This document shows, piece by piece, positions 29,520-38,719 of a stretch of DNA of 64,000 nt; within the stretch, counting starts at the first letter, position 1, and each line of letters begins with the position of its first letter. The notes beneath the pieces were generated by a model. That model was not told the origin of the DNA and searched no databases. It saw only the letters and a program-made list of their open reading frames with translations. A program made the position numbers and the translations under genes. Source of the DNA: Virgibacillus natechei (lineage in GTDB: Bacteria; Bacillota; Bacilli; Bacillales; Amphibacillaceae); the NCBI RefSeq assembly GCF_026013645.1, contig NZ_CP110224.1, positions 2,418,001-2,482,000 on the forward strand. Reading direction: 5' to 3'.

Positions 29520-30275
29520 ATGACCGAATCAGTTGTCTCCATGAAAAATATTAGCTTTACGTACGAGCAGAAAAAAGTACTGGATCACATAAATTTCGAA
29601 ATTCCACGTGGTGCGTTCATGGGATTACTTGGACCTAATGGTGGCGGTAAAACAACGCTAATCCGTTTAATTCTTGGTTTGCTGCAACCGGATGAAGGAT
29701 CTATCCATTTACTACATCAACCTATTGAGAAATTTAAACAACGAAATAAGATAGGTTTTGTATCGCAAAAAGCAAGTGCATTTAATGCAGGCTTTCCTTC
29801 TACGGTGTTTGAAGTCGTCTCGATGGGTTTGACAGCCAAAGTAGGTTATCTGAAATTCTTCAAACAGCAACATAAAGAGAAAATACTTCATTCAATTGAT
29901 CAAGTTGGAATGCTTGACTATGCTTATGAAAACATTGGAAACTTATCTGGTGGGCAACAGCAACGTATATTTATTGCACGTTCCCTCGTTAATGAACCAG
30001 AACTGCTCATCCTGGATGAACCAACAGTCGGAGTTGACTTTGAAAATGTGCAACGTTTTTATGAACTATTACACTATCTAAATGAAACTAATAACATTAC
30101 ATTATTGCTTGTAACTCATGATACGGGTACGATAACGAAACATGCAACAGACATTGTTTGTTTAAATAAAACATTGCATTTCCATGGAAATCCTACTGAG
30201 TATAATTCATTAACCGAAAAAGATTTATCACAATTTTATGGTCATCCCATAAACATTGTCACCCACGATCATTGA
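29520..30275 (+). CDS. znuC: ZnuC, zinc ABC importer ATPase
   Basis: A 251-residue ABC ATPase. Walker A is GPNGGGKTT, the signature is LSGGQQQRIF, and Walker B is LLILDEPTVGVD. The frame extends 9 nt upstream to a GTG, but ATG 29520 (MTESVVSMK) lies at better distance from AAGGAAG. It lies 42 nt after znuA. Its 3' end lies 16 nt before the likely znuB start. Confidence 0.93.
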   Translation: MTESVVSMKNISFTYEQKKVLDHINFEIPRGAFMGLLGPNGGGKTTLIRLILGLLQPDEGSIHLLHQPIEKFKQRNKIGFVSQKASAFNAGFPSTVFEVVSMGLTAKVGYLKFFKQQHKEKILHSIDQVGMLDYAYENIGNLSGGQQQRIFIARSLVNEPELLILDEPTVGVDFENVQRFYELLHYLNETNNITLLLVTHDTGTITKHATDIVCLNKTLHFHGNPTEYNSLTEKDLSQFYGHPINIVTHDH

Positions 30276-30291
30276 TGTTGGAGGCGCACTT

Positions 30292-31143
30292 ATGCTAGCA
30301 GATTTTTTTCAATATGACTTTTTACGTTACACCTTTTTAACCGGGATACTAATTGGAATTATTGCACCTCTATTGGGGACATTCATTGTAGTAAGACGGT
30401 TATCATTAATAGCAGATGCATTATCACATGTAACACTAGCTGGAATTGCCTTCGGATTAATGCTTGAAAAATTCGCCATTACATTTTTCACCCCATTATA
30501 TAGTGGGATGTTTTTTTCCGTTATCGGTTCTGTTTTAATTGAAAAATTAAGAAGTGTTTACAAAACCTATCAAGAACTCGCCATCCCCATTATTATGTCT
30601 GGCGGTGTTGGGTTAAGTGTTATATTCATATCAGTAGCGGACGGATTCAATACAGATCTATTTAACTATCTGTTTGGTTCCGTTTCAGCTGTTAGTCAAA
30701 ATGATTTCTATTCGATACTTGGTATTTCTATCTTCATTATATTGGTTGTTACATTATTTTATAAGGAATTATTTACTTTATCATTTGATGAAGAACATGC
30801 TACTGTATCCGGCATTCACACAAGAGGCATTCATATGCTTTTTACCATCTTAACAGCATTGGTAATCGCCGCATCCATTCGGATAGTAGGTGTATTATTA
30901 GTTTCGGCATTAATGACACTTCCTGTAGCTGCGAGCATGCGAATTGCAAAAGGATTTAAGCAAATGATGTTTCTATCCGTTGTCTTTGGTGAAATAGCTG
31001 TTATTATAGGGTTAATATCCGGTTATTATTTAGATATACCACCTGGTGGAACAATTGTAATGGTAGCAATTCTTATTTTATTACTTAGCATTGGTATTAA
31101 ACGTTTTACGTTAACGTCTAAAAAAGTGAGGGAAGCTGAATGA
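30292..31143 (+). CDS. znuB: ZnuB, zinc ABC importer permease
   Basis: A 283-residue ABC-3 family permease with about eight hydrophobic segments, including RRLSLIADALSHVTLAGIAFG at about 38-58. The frame is open upstream to 30256, but ATG 30292 (MLADFFQYDF) follows TTGGAGGC at good spacing and gives a normal N-terminus. Its stop overlaps the zur start (ATGA), showing coupling. Confidence 0.93.
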   Translation: MLADFFQYDFLRYTFLTGILIGIIAPLLGTFIVVRRLSLIADALSHVTLAGIAFGLMLEKFAITFFTPLYSGMFFSVIGSVLIEKLRSVYKTYQELAIPIIMSGGVGLSVIFISVADGFNTDLFNYLFGSVSAVSQNDFYSILGISIFIILVVTLFYKELFTLSFDEEHATVSGIHTRGIHMLFTILTALVIAASIRIVGVLLVSALMTLPVAASMRIAKGFKQMMFLSVVFGEIAVIIGLISGYYLDIPPGGTIVMVAILILLLSIGIKRFTLTSKKVREAE

Positions 31144-31553
31144 ATTTAAATGAAGCGATCGATCTTTTAAAAGAAAAAGGGTATAAAACAACTGGAAAAA
31201 GAAAAGACATTTTAACCTATTTTGAAAAAGCGGACGGTTATCGTACTGCTAAGGATTTAATCCAATATATGGAGCTTAGCCATGAAGGAATCAGCTTTGA
31301 CACCGTCTATCGAAACCTTCATCTATACGATAAGGTTGGCATATTAGAAACAACAGAGTTAAATGGAGAGAAACAATTTCGCATGAACTGTACAGACCAC
31401 CATCATCACCACTTTATTTGTAATGATTGTGGAAAAACAAAACCATTAGAAGTATGTCCAATGGATGATATAGAAAATAAACTGGCTAATTATGCAATTG
31501 AAGGGCATAAGTTTGAAATTTATGGTTTATGTCCAGGTTGTATAAGTGCATGA
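31140..31553 (+). CDS. zur: Zur, Fur-family zinc uptake regulator
   Basis: A 137-residue Fur-family repressor. The N-terminal winged helix contains YKTTGKRKDIL and ISFDTVYRNLHL; the dimerisation domain has the His cluster DHHHHHFIC and two CxxC pairs (CNDC, CPGC) forming the structural Zn site. Location at the end of znuACB and a Zur box in the operon promoter favour Zur over Fur or PerR and indicate autoregulation. Confidence 0.93.
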   Translation: MNLNEAIDLLKEKGYKTTGKRKDILTYFEKADGYRTAKDLIQYMELSHEGISFDTVYRNLHLYDKVGILETTELNGEKQFRMNCTDHHHHHFICNDCGKTKPLEVCPMDDIENKLANYAIEGHKFEIYGLCPGCISA

Positions 31554-31649
31554 GAAATTAATTAGAAAGACTCGGCTGCCTCTCGACTTTGCAAAATTTA
31601 GAAACCAGGGCGGCGTTTCCAAGCGTAATTAACACAATAAATAACATAC

Positions 31650-31681
31650 AAAAATGCTTGGAATAATTCCAAGCATTTTTA
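31650..31681 (+). terminator. Terminator of znuACB-zur
   Basis: AAAAATGCTTGGAAT pairs with ATTCCAAGCATTTTT around a very small loop. It lies about 100 nt after zur. Confidence 0.85.
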
Positions 31682-31740
31682 AATTCTTTCTATTTTTCTA
31701 AATACGCGTCTTTAGTTGAATAAAACTTCTGTTTCCTTTC

Positions 31741-31779
31741 TAGGAATTGGCTTATCAAGATTTGATAAGCCAATTCCTA
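31741..31779. terminator. Strong hairpin between zur and yfiT, possible terminator
   Basis: TAGGAATTGGCTTATC and its exact complement at 31764-31779 enclose a 7-nt loop. Neither side has a strong T tract, so it may be a terminator for yfiT or an mRNA-stabilising stem. Confidence 0.5.
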
Positions 31780-31789
31780 AAATATTACA

Positions 31790-32299
31790 TTATTTTGATA
31801 ATGCGATTTTTATATGTTCCAAGTGATGCTGTTGGTGCCAATCTAATTTTGCTACCTTTTTTGCAACTGTTATTTTTCCGTTTATCTGGTGAGTAAAAGC
31901 TCGGGTCAATTGCTCTTCAGTTAAACTTTGGCCCAAAGATACGATGCGCTCATTTATGCCTTCCAGCATTTTAATAGAACTTTCTATAGGAAGCTTTGTA
32001 TCAGGTTGAACAGCCCACTTATCTTGATCAAAACTTGGTACAGTTGGATTCTCATCTGTTAAAGCCAGTTTCAAACGTTGATACATGTTCAATTGAGAAT
32101 CTGCGATGTGATGAACAAGCCCGCGAACTGTCCAACTACCCTCACGATAAGTTTTGCTTAATTCCTCATCACTTAATAAGTCGACAGTTTCTCTTAATCG
32201 AATCGTGTACGTTTCTATTTGTTTTAACCATTCTTGAATATTTTCAAGTGTTACCTTTTCGGGTACTTGTAATTCGCCAATTGGGTATCTTACATCCAT
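31790..32299 (-). CDS. yfiT: YfiT/BstA-type DinB-family metalloenzyme
   Basis: A 169-residue four-helix DinB-superfamily protein. The three metal-binding His are visible: His in GLVHHIADSQ (near 64) and two in DWHQQHHLEH (near 153-160). The N-terminus DVRYPIGE and length match B. subtilis YfiT, described as a bacillithiol S-transferase (BstA) family member. It probably conjugates bacillithiol to electrophiles in the cytoplasm. Monocistronic; no partner genes adjoin. Confidence 0.85.
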   Translation of the reverse strand: MDVRYPIGELQVPEKVTLENIQEWLKQIETYTIRLRETVDLLSDEELSKTYREGSWTVRGLVHHIADSQLNMYQRLKLALTDENPTVPSFDQDKWAVQPDTKLPIESSIKMLEGINERIVSLGQSLTEEQLTRAFTHQINGKITVAKKVAKLDWHQQHHLEHIKIALSK

Positions 32300-32402
32300 T
32301 CTCCATCCCCCTTTCCCCTATTACATTATATTTCTATATTAACCTATAATATACCTATCTACTTAGCTTTTGTAAATCAATTGACGTAGTTATACTCATC
32401 TA

Positions 32403-33191
32403 TTAGCCAAATACTTCCTGAAGTACTTTCGACTCTTCATGATCCAGCATATTCTTTTGAATGACTTCATTAACAGGTTTGTTCATCTGTTCTTTCAATT
32501 CATTTGCAGGGTCCGACTCACCTATTACATATATATTCTCCCAGCTTTTATCCTTCGCCTGCTTATCCAATTTTGGTGCAATTTTCTTATACCAACGTTG
32601 CTGATTCGCTTCAACTCTGTCTTCAAATTTCTCCGTATGTTGGTTGGTTGACCCAGATCCCGTATCTGTAGTCGTTTTTTCACGCCAATCATCTGTATCA
32701 AGATCCAACTCATAGGAAAAGGTATCTTCTATTTCATTTAAATAGGAATCGATAACTTTCACCTCATTTTGTTGGATGAGTATGATACCTGTCTTTGGAT
32801 AATCGACACTAAGTTGCTTCAACTGCTCCAAATGAGGAGTTTCCTGCCAATTAAAAGCTGTCTCCAATGGTATTTGTACGCGAGTCGCAAACCATACTTC
32901 TTCATCCGCAGTTGCAAATAATACAATTCCCTTTAAAAATTTCTGCTCATTACCTACAACGAATCTTTCTACCTTTTCTTTCACCGCTTGAAAATTCTTC
33001 AACTCTTCCTTGTCATCGTCTTCCTTTAGGTATTGTTCAAAATTGCGTAGCCCATTTTTTAAATGAATTTTCCATTCTCCACCCTGCTGTTCAGGATCAG
33101 ATAGATCTGTGTTTAAGTACATCGTAAATACTTTATTTGAATTATCGTTTCTTATCGTTTCTAATTTTTGAATTTGCTTGTTTAAATCCAT
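32403..33191 (-). CDS. VLRF1/baeRF-like (bacterial aeRF1-type) protein
   Basis: A 262-residue soluble protein resembling bacterial archaeo-eukaryotic release-factor-like (baeRF/VLRF1) proteins. It starts MDLNKQIQKLETI, and has NKVFTMYLNTDLSDPEQQGG, a central KGIVLFATADEEVWFATRVQ and a C-terminal Rossmann-like ENIYVIGESDPANELKEQM. Such proteins are proposed to act on ribosomes or stalled peptidyl-tRNA. Some stand-alone members lack the catalytic GGQ; none is seen here. The family is recalled, not searched, so treat it as probable. Confidence 0.65.
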   Translation of the reverse strand: MDLNKQIQKLETIRNDNSNKVFTMYLNTDLSDPEQQGGEWKIHLKNGLRNFEQYLKEDDDKEELKNFQAVKEKVERFVVGNEQKFLKGIVLFATADEEVWFATRVQIPLETAFNWQETPHLEQLKQLSVDYPKTGIILIQQNEVKVIDSYLNEIEDTFSYELDLDTDDWREKTTTDTGSGSTNQHTEKFEDRVEANQQRWYKKIAPKLDKQAKDKSWENIYVIGESDPANELKEQMNKPVNEVIQKNMLDHEESKVLQEVFG

Positions 33192-33285
33192 AGACAGTAT
33201 CGCTCCTTAAAAAGAATTATTCCTTCACTTAGTAGTATTTATCCTTTTCGCCTATGGTTTAAACATTCGATTGCCTGAAGGCTCA

Positions 33286-34485
33286 TTAGTTACCATGCTT
33301 GAACAATTCAAACTTTATCTTTTCTAGCTGTTCGTTTAATTCTTCTAATTCTTTATCGCTCACATTTTCGTCACCGTATCTGGCCTTTTGATATACAGCA
33401 AGCTGTGTATGTATTCCAAGTCGTCTCAGCCATTCTTCGATCGTTTCAAACTTTAGCCTGCCATAATTGCTTTGTGCCGCCTGCCGCTCAAATTGGAAAA
33501 CCATTTTACGGGCAGGATGCTTAGGTCTTTTAAAAAGGGAAGTGAGTCTACTTTTGGCAAATGCTTTTCCTTTCGTCTGTTCACCTAATGTACTGTAAGA
33601 AACACTTTCGTTAACCTCGGGCTGCTTTAATGCAGTAAATTTGCGTTTATGCAACATTAAAACCAGAACGATCACAATCCCGATAATTAAAATAGTGATT
33701 CCAAGATAAGAAAGTATATATGTCGCTACACCATCTAAAATAGATGTGCCAAGTTCCGATTCTTCCTGGTATTGGACCGATTCGATTGTTTCTGGATGCT
33801 GCTCTGCTTCATAATCTATATCCCCAAAAAATCCTGCTAGCATACTCGCACCGTAACCGAGCAGATAGGTAATTCCATTCCAAATACTTGTAATGATATA
33901 GCGAACCGTATCAAACAACAGAAACACAACTGATGCACCTAGGGCAAGAAATAAAGAAATATACAACCAAAATCTATGATCAAACTGTTTTCGTTCATGC
34001 TTGTTAACAATTGCTGCATGACTGCTAATATAACCAGCAACTAATAGAATGAACTGAAAAAAAAGGTACAGTAAAACGCGATTCTCTTCAATCCACAGTA
34101 ACAATATAGTTGTGAGCACAATTGTAAATAAAATATAACTATTTTCCCGGCTAATCATACCCTCCTGTCGTATATTGCTATATCTCCATGTCAATAAAAC
34201 AGAAAAAGAAACACTCATCACCATTGGATAATCACATACATAAAACAGCCCCACCATAAATGGTACAAGCCCTATATACCACAAATAATGCTTCGTGTAC
34301 GTTGTAAGGACTGAAAAAACGAAACAGATTAAAAGAATAATAGCTAAATAACTCCAATAAGGCGGGCCCCATTCGTAATGAAAATGCATGATAGGCAATG
34401 CTAACAGAAATATAATGATTGCTTCACTCATAAAATGATACGCATATGTAATAGTCGGGTGGTTATTTTGCATCAGTATACGCAT
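33286..34485 (-). CDS. Polytopic membrane protein of the MoxR-DUF58 operon
   Basis: A 399-residue membrane protein: six to seven hydrophobic segments in residues 15-195, an extracytoplasmic acidic stretch (about 225-255), another membrane helix near 262-285, and a charged cytoplasmic C-terminal domain of about 110 residues (WLRRLGIHTQ.., KARYGDENVS). The C-terminus resembles DUF4129-type tails. B. subtilis has the larger transglutaminase-domain YebA at this position, but no Cys-His-Asp transglutaminase core is visible here. It overlaps the DUF58 gene, so it acts with MoxR and DUF58. Role unknown. Confidence 0.75.
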   Translation of the reverse strand: MRILMQNNHPTITYAYHFMSEAIIIFLLALPIMHFHYEWGPPYWSYLAIILLICFVFSVLTTYTKHYLWYIGLVPFMVGLFYVCDYPMVMSVSFSVLLTWRYSNIRQEGMISRENSYILFTIVLTTILLLWIEENRVLLYLFFQFILLVAGYISSHAAIVNKHERKQFDHRFWLYISLFLALGASVVFLLFDTVRYIITSIWNGITYLLGYGASMLAGFFGDIDYEAEQHPETIESVQYQEESELGTSILDGVATYILSYLGITILIIGIVIVLVLMLHKRKFTALKQPEVNESVSYSTLGEQTKGKAFAKSRLTSLFKRPKHPARKMVFQFERQAAQSNYGRLKFETIEEWLRRLGIHTQLAVYQKARYGDENVSDKELEELNEQLEKIKFELFKHGN

Positions 34486-35680
34486 CCTTTATAATAGGTT
34501 TGATTACTGCCCCATCACTCGTTTGAGCGATATGAAATACCGTATTCTGCGCTTGTTTCCAAGCATTCATCAGTTTTGTTGCACCTGGAGGCACCTCACC
34601 AATAACAATGATCGTTTTCGGTTTAAAAAATTGTTTCCCCACTTGATGGAGCATATTGTTAAAAGGTATGATCATTGACTGCTTATGATTTCTTGCCAAT
34701 GTTTCTAATGCTAGCCCGTAATGCTTGTTACCTTCCCCTTCCCGCAAATGAACATAGGGAACTTTCCCTGGCTTTCGTGCATTGATAATAATTTCATAAG
34801 CAACGCTCTTTTCGGTTGCGTATTTCGCTAGATACGCTGTGTAGGATAAGAGGCTTTCTAGATTTTCATTAAACGTTGCCATGTTTACGCTATTTTCTGA
34901 CTGGAGATTCACGATAAAAACAAACGACCTATCGACGATTTTTTCATATACATTGGTTTGTAGCTGTTGTGACTTAAGCGAAGCATTCCAATTAATACGA
35001 TGAAAGGGATCCGTGTAGCTGTAATCTCTCGTGCCAAGCTGGCTCTGAATATCCTCAAACGGTGAAAAATTTGAACGTCCGGTTCCCGGTATCATGTGAA
35101 AAACTGCCTCAGCTCCATGTACAGGAAGCAGACTAGGAAACACGATAAATTCCGTATGATAAAAAGGTTTATACTTTAATGTGATGCTGTCAAAATTAAG
35201 TAAATGTGGGAAAAGAAAATGAATATTACTAATCCTTGAAATGCCTCGTTCTTCAGCGATGACAGGCAATTCGATGAACGTCTTTTTTCTTTGAAGTATA
35301 GATAACGGGATTGTTATGGGTCTCCAGTATTTTGAAGCATCTTCTACATGATCAAATGCCTTAATGGCAGGCCCGGTCTGTAAGCTGAACGCTCCGTTAA
35401 TCATAGGAAATATGGACCTATTCCGTAATTCAAACTTCAATTCCATTTCCTCACCTGGAAACAGCCTTATTGTACGACGCGGGTTTTCCAACTCTAATCT
35501 TCTCCCAATACTTTTATCATATAGCTTATAAACAATAAGAAAGCTTGCGAGTATACCCGCTCCACTAAATACAATTTGATTTTGAAACAGAATACCAATG
35601 ATAAAAAATAGAATCATAGCTACAAGGATATAGTCGAATGTCTTCATATGCGCTGAACCATATTCCTTCTTCCACATCAT
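34463..35680 (-). CDS. DUF58 protein (YeaD-like)
   Basis: A 405-residue protein with two adjacent N-terminal membrane helices (about 14-48) followed by a beta-rich domain and the DUF58 signature SQLGTRDYSYTDPFHRINWN with ASLKSQQLQTNVYEK (about 215-250), a vWA-like fold. DUF58 proteins are encoded with MoxR ATPases and are thought to be their clients in envelope or metal-insertion assemblies. It overlaps the MoxR gene at its start and the membrane gene at its end, giving a tightly coupled trio. Confidence 0.85.
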   Translation of the reverse strand: MMWKKEYGSAHMKTFDYILVAMILFFIIGILFQNQIVFSGAGILASFLIVYKLYDKSIGRRLELENPRRTIRLFPGEEMELKFELRNRSIFPMINGAFSLQTGPAIKAFDHVEDASKYWRPITIPLSILQRKKTFIELPVIAEERGISRISNIHFLFPHLLNFDSITLKYKPFYHTEFIVFPSLLPVHGAEAVFHMIPGTGRSNFSPFEDIQSQLGTRDYSYTDPFHRINWNASLKSQQLQTNVYEKIVDRSFVFIVNLQSENSVNMATFNENLESLLSYTAYLAKYATEKSVAYEIIINARKPGKVPYVHLREGEGNKHYGLALETLARNHKQSMIIPFNNMLHQVGKQFFKPKTIIVIGEVPPGATKLMNAWKQAQNTVFHIAQTSDGAVIKPIIKDAYTDAK

Positions 35681-36621
35681 TCGCCTCCTGCTCCTACCTC
35701 GACAGGAACTGGTACTTCCCTCATAATTTCACGCACAACCTCTGCAGATGTTTTTTTAATCGAACCTTCCATGGTTAGAATAAGACGATGTTCAAAGACA
35801 TATGGCGCCAGCACTTTTACGTCATCTGGAGTAACAAATTTACGACCCTGCAAATAAGCACGAGCTTGTGAAGCGCGCATTAAAGCAAGCATGCCTCTTG
35901 GGCTAATACCCAGATCCACCTCATCATGTTCTCTTGATTGATGGATGAGGTTTACTAAATAATCGCCAGCAACATCTGATAATGTTACCTGTTGGATTTC
36001 ATCTTGCAGTGATCGTATTGTTTCTACTGTAAGTGAAGGCATAATTTCAGTAAAAGGATCTTTTGTACGATATGTATGCAAAATCGTTTTATCATCCGCT
36101 TTCGATGGATACCCTAAATCAATTTTAAATAAGAAGCGATCCAACTGTGCTTCAGGAAGTGGGAATGTTCCATAATTACTTTCCACAGGATTCTGTGTAG
36201 CAAGGACAATGAACGGAGCATCTACCTTAATCGTTTCCCCATCAATGGTAGCTTGAAATTCTTCCATGACCTCAAGCAGGCTGGACTGTGTTTTCGGGGT
36301 TGCTCGATTAATTTCATCAGCCAGCAAAACATTAGAAACAACTGGACCAACCCGTAGCTCAAAATCCGTTGTTTTCGGATTGAAGAAACGAATCCCGGTC
36401 ACGTCACTTGGCAAAACATCAGGAGTGAACTGCACCCGACTAAATTTACCGTCCATTATTTTCGCAAAACTTTTGGCCAGTTTTGTTTTCCCTGTTCCAG
36501 GAACACTTTCAAGCAGTACATGACCCTGGGCAAGTAAGGCAATAAATAACAAATCAACCACCTCCTCTTTACCATAAATCACCTTATTCAACGCTTCCTT
36601 TGCTTGTTTGATATTTTCCAC
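35677..36621 (-). CDS. MoxR-family AAA+ ATPase (YeaC-like)
   Basis: A 314-residue MoxR ATPase. Walker A is SVPGTGKTKLA (near 40-50), Walker B is LLADEINRATPKTQ, and sensor region LATQNPVE is followed by PLPEAQLDRFLFK. MoxR proteins act as chaperone-like ATPases for partner vWA/DUF58 proteins. First gene of a three-gene operon with DUF58 and a membrane protein. A family D repeat lies immediately upstream (36637-36779), close to where the promoter should be. Confidence 0.9.
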   Translation of the reverse strand: MENIKQAKEALNKVIYGKEEVVDLLFIALLAQGHVLLESVPGTGKTKLAKSFAKIMDGKFSRVQFTPDVLPSDVTGIRFFNPKTTDFELRVGPVVSNVLLADEINRATPKTQSSLLEVMEEFQATIDGETIKVDAPFIVLATQNPVESNYGTFPLPEAQLDRFLFKIDLGYPSKADDKTILHTYRTKDPFTEIMPSLTVETIRSLQDEIQQVTLSDVAGDYLVNLIHQSREHDEVDLGISPRGMLALMRASQARAYLQGRKFVTPDDVKVLAPYVFEHRLILTMEGSIKKTSAEVVREIMREVPVPVEVGAGGE

Positions 36622-36636
36622 GCTTATACCACCTTT

Positions 36637-36779
36637 TTAGAAAACTTGGCATTTGTTAAAGGGATTCTTAAAAAGCGTTCTTTGCTTTGTTAGGCAGCTA
36701 TCACTATTAAAAATCCTTATACTTTGGAGTGCATGTCTTAACAGTAAAATCCTTAGTTGCACTTTCTTATCTGCCAAGA
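36637..36779 (+). repeat. Family D repeat, copy 2
   Basis: TTAGAAAACTTGGCA at the left and TTATCTGCCAAG at the right; CTTGGCA and TGCCAAG are perfect 7-bp inverted repeats. The inside includes AAGGGATTCTTAAAAAGCGT and CTTATACTTTGGAGTGCA, shared with the 59983 and 62868 copies. It lies 16 bp upstream of the MoxR gene. The rest of 36622-37085 holds one family C unit and the cwlO terminator. Confidence 0.65.
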
Positions 36780-36971
36780 TTAATAATTTTCATTATTGTA
36801 CCATAATTTTGATATGGGTAGAAGATGGGTAGGTTTCTATTTCTATTCATAATTTCCCGTAAACGATCATACAATTTAAAGAAAGGGCTTGGACAAGGTA
36901 GTTAGCTTGTAATTAAAGAAATAGTTGCCATAATTACAGGAATGCTTTCCTATCTACCAAAAACAACAACT

Positions 36972-37003
36972 TTTTTCGGTGGGACAAATAACCGCAGTCC
37001 CAA
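36972..37003 (+). repeat. Family C stem-loop, copy 3
   Basis: TTTTTCGGTGGGACAAATAA followed by CCGCAGTCCCAA; GGGAC pairs with GTCCC. Confidence 0.55.
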
Positions 37004-37033
37004 CCCTTTATAAAACAGCTATTATTTATGAAA

Positions 37034-37073
37034 GAGAAAAAACCTACTCTTTTAATTTTAAAAGAATAGGTTT
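37034..37073 (-). terminator. Terminator of the cwlO-type gene
   Basis: On the minus strand AAACCTATTCTTTTAA pairs with TTAAAAGAGTAGGTTT with one mismatch, followed by TTTTCTC. It begins 13 nt after the stop. Confidence 0.85.
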
Positions 37074-37085
37074 ATAGATTTTCTA

Positions 37086-38393
37086 TTAATTTACACGACG
37101 CACATGACCGTTAAAATTGTCTTTCCAATACCCACTGGTCATATCAGCTACATCTAATCCCGTTGAATTTTGGGCTCCAATAAATTGACCTCCACCAAGA
37201 TAGATGCCTACATGGCCGTTTGTTCCTGGTCCTCCTGTGGTATCAAAGAATACTAGATCACCAGGTTGTGCATTACTGTATGAGACTTTAGAACCTGTGC
37301 CTGCTAGTGCTCCTGTTGTGGATGGAATAGAATATCCTCCTTGCGCGAATGCCCATGATACAAATCCGGAGCAATCAAACCCACTAGGTGTTTTACCTCC
37401 CCAGGTATATGGTACTCCGATATGATCAAATCCAGCATTAATAACTGTGCTCATGCCGCTTCCACTGTTGTTATTGTCGTTATTATTATTGTTACTGCTA
37501 TTGCTGCTATCATTGTTACTATTACTTTCTTCACTGCTCAATGTTGTAAGATTACCTTCCACTTCGTCGTCCAACTCCGGCTCCGATGATTGGGCAACAT
37601 TTTGTGAACTGGATGGTTCTGGACGATTTGCAGCTGTAATGCTCTCGCTGACTTCACCTTCCAGTGCTGCTAAATCACTATCTTCAATCTCCAACTCTTC
37701 TTTTAATGTCGTTAAATCATCTTGCCTTGCCAATAATTTTTCCTCGGACTCCTCGTTTTGCTGTTGCTGATCTTCAATCAATACCAATATTTCATCAAGG
37801 TCTGCCTTCATATTCTCTAACTCTTCAAGCTTGTCCAATACTTCATCTTGTTTCGCTTTTACTTTCTGCTTATCTTCTTCCTGCTGTTCGATCAAGGATG
37901 CATCAGAATCAGTAATTTTATTAATCGCTGATACGCGATTAACGAAATCTCCAAAATTCTGAGAACCAAATATTACTTCAAGATAATTAATGTTTCCCCC
38001 ATTTTTTTGATAGGAAACAATTCTCTCTTCTAGAATAGCAAATCGTTGTTCAATCGTTTCTTCTAATGTGTCAATCTCTTCTTCCAATGATGTTACTTTT
38101 TCTTCACTTTTTTCAATACTCTCTTCGGTTTCATCCATCTTAGTCGTGTTATGTTCTAATGCATCATCAACACGATTCATTTCTTCATTTAATTCTTCTA
38201 GTTCAAATAGAATATCTGCAATCTCTGACTCCGCTTCTGATAGATCCGCCTTTATATCCAAGCGTTCACTTTCGATCTCAGTTTGTCTGTCTTCTAATTC
38301 ATCGACCGTATTTGCATGAGCAGATATACCAAAGAACGCACTACTTATACCAACCACAGCTACTGTGGTCATTCCAACTACCATCTTTTTCAA
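37086..38393 (-). CDS. cwlO: CwlO-type D,L-endopeptidase (coiled coil plus NlpC/P60)
   Basis: The frame opens at GTG 38417, but TTG 38393 (MKKMVVGMTT) lies 7 nt after GCGAGG and gives 435 residues. Residues 1-28 are a signal peptide ending SAHA. Residues 30-250 are a long acidic coiled coil, then a Ser/Asn linker, then an NlpC/P60 domain (about 315-435) with Cys341 (GFDCSGF) and His394 (NGHVGIY). This is the CwlO layout: a cell-wall hydrolase cutting gamma-D-Glu-DAP bonds for elongation, in B. subtilis gated by FtsEX. PcsB-like is the alternative name. Confidence 0.88.
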   Translation of the reverse strand: MKKMVVGMTTVAVVGISSAFFGISAHANTVDELEDRQTEIESERLDIKADLSEAESEIADILFELEELNEEMNRVDDALEHNTTKMDETEESIEKSEEKVTSLEEEIDTLEETIEQRFAILEERIVSYQKNGGNINYLEVIFGSQNFGDFVNRVSAINKITDSDASLIEQQEEDKQKVKAKQDEVLDKLEELENMKADLDEILVLIEDQQQQNEESEEKLLARQDDLTTLKEELEIEDSDLAALEGEVSESITAANRPEPSSSQNVAQSSEPELDDEVEGNLTTLSSEESNSNNDSSNSSNNNNNDNNNSGSGMSTVINAGFDHIGVPYTWGGKTPSGFDCSGFVSWAFAQGGYSIPSTTGALAGTGSKVSYSNAQPGDLVFFDTTGGPGTNGHVGIYLGGGQFIGAQNSTGLDVADMTSGYWKDNFNGHVRRVN

Positions 38394-38719
38394 TTTTATT
38401 CCTCGCTTCCCGTTCACAACCTATCAAACCTTATGTCTATTATGTATGTATCTTACTTCACGTAGGTCGTGATATCTATTTATTTCTATGAATCTATCTT
38501 CTACTTATTAGGTAATTTGAATTATATCAAAAGATCATGACAGTCATGTAATAGAAATATTACAATTGTATTTCATTTATTGACAAAATATTCTCCAAAT
38601 GTCAAATATCTACAAATTGATTCATTGAAACAAAAATACCCCCGCAACCACGATGGTTGCGGGGGGAATTGAGGTTATTTGTCTTTATTGCAAAGCATAA
38701 TGGATTCAAAACTTGTATA
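38394..38719. other. cwlO leader and promoter region plus aceA terminator
   Basis: On the minus strand a SigA-like promoter is possible: TTGTCA and TAATAT 18 bp apart (near 38582-38555). A palindrome TGTAATAGAAATATTACA lies at 38547-38564. The B. subtilis gene is WalR-regulated, but this is an inverted repeat, not the direct-repeat WalR box. The roughly 150-nt leader has no recognised RNA family. Confidence 0.35.
38630..38666 (-). terminator. Terminator downstream of aceA
   Basis: A GC-rich perfect stem, CCCCCGCAACCA with TGGTTGCGGGGG around CGA; on the minus strand it is followed by TATTTTTG. Confidence 0.92.

Noticed and set aside
38547..38564. Palindrome TGTAATAGAAATATTACA as a WalR box upstream of cwlO
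   Set aside because: WalR sites are direct repeats of TGTWAH with 5-bp spacing; this is an inverted repeat. Kept only as a note in the leader entry.
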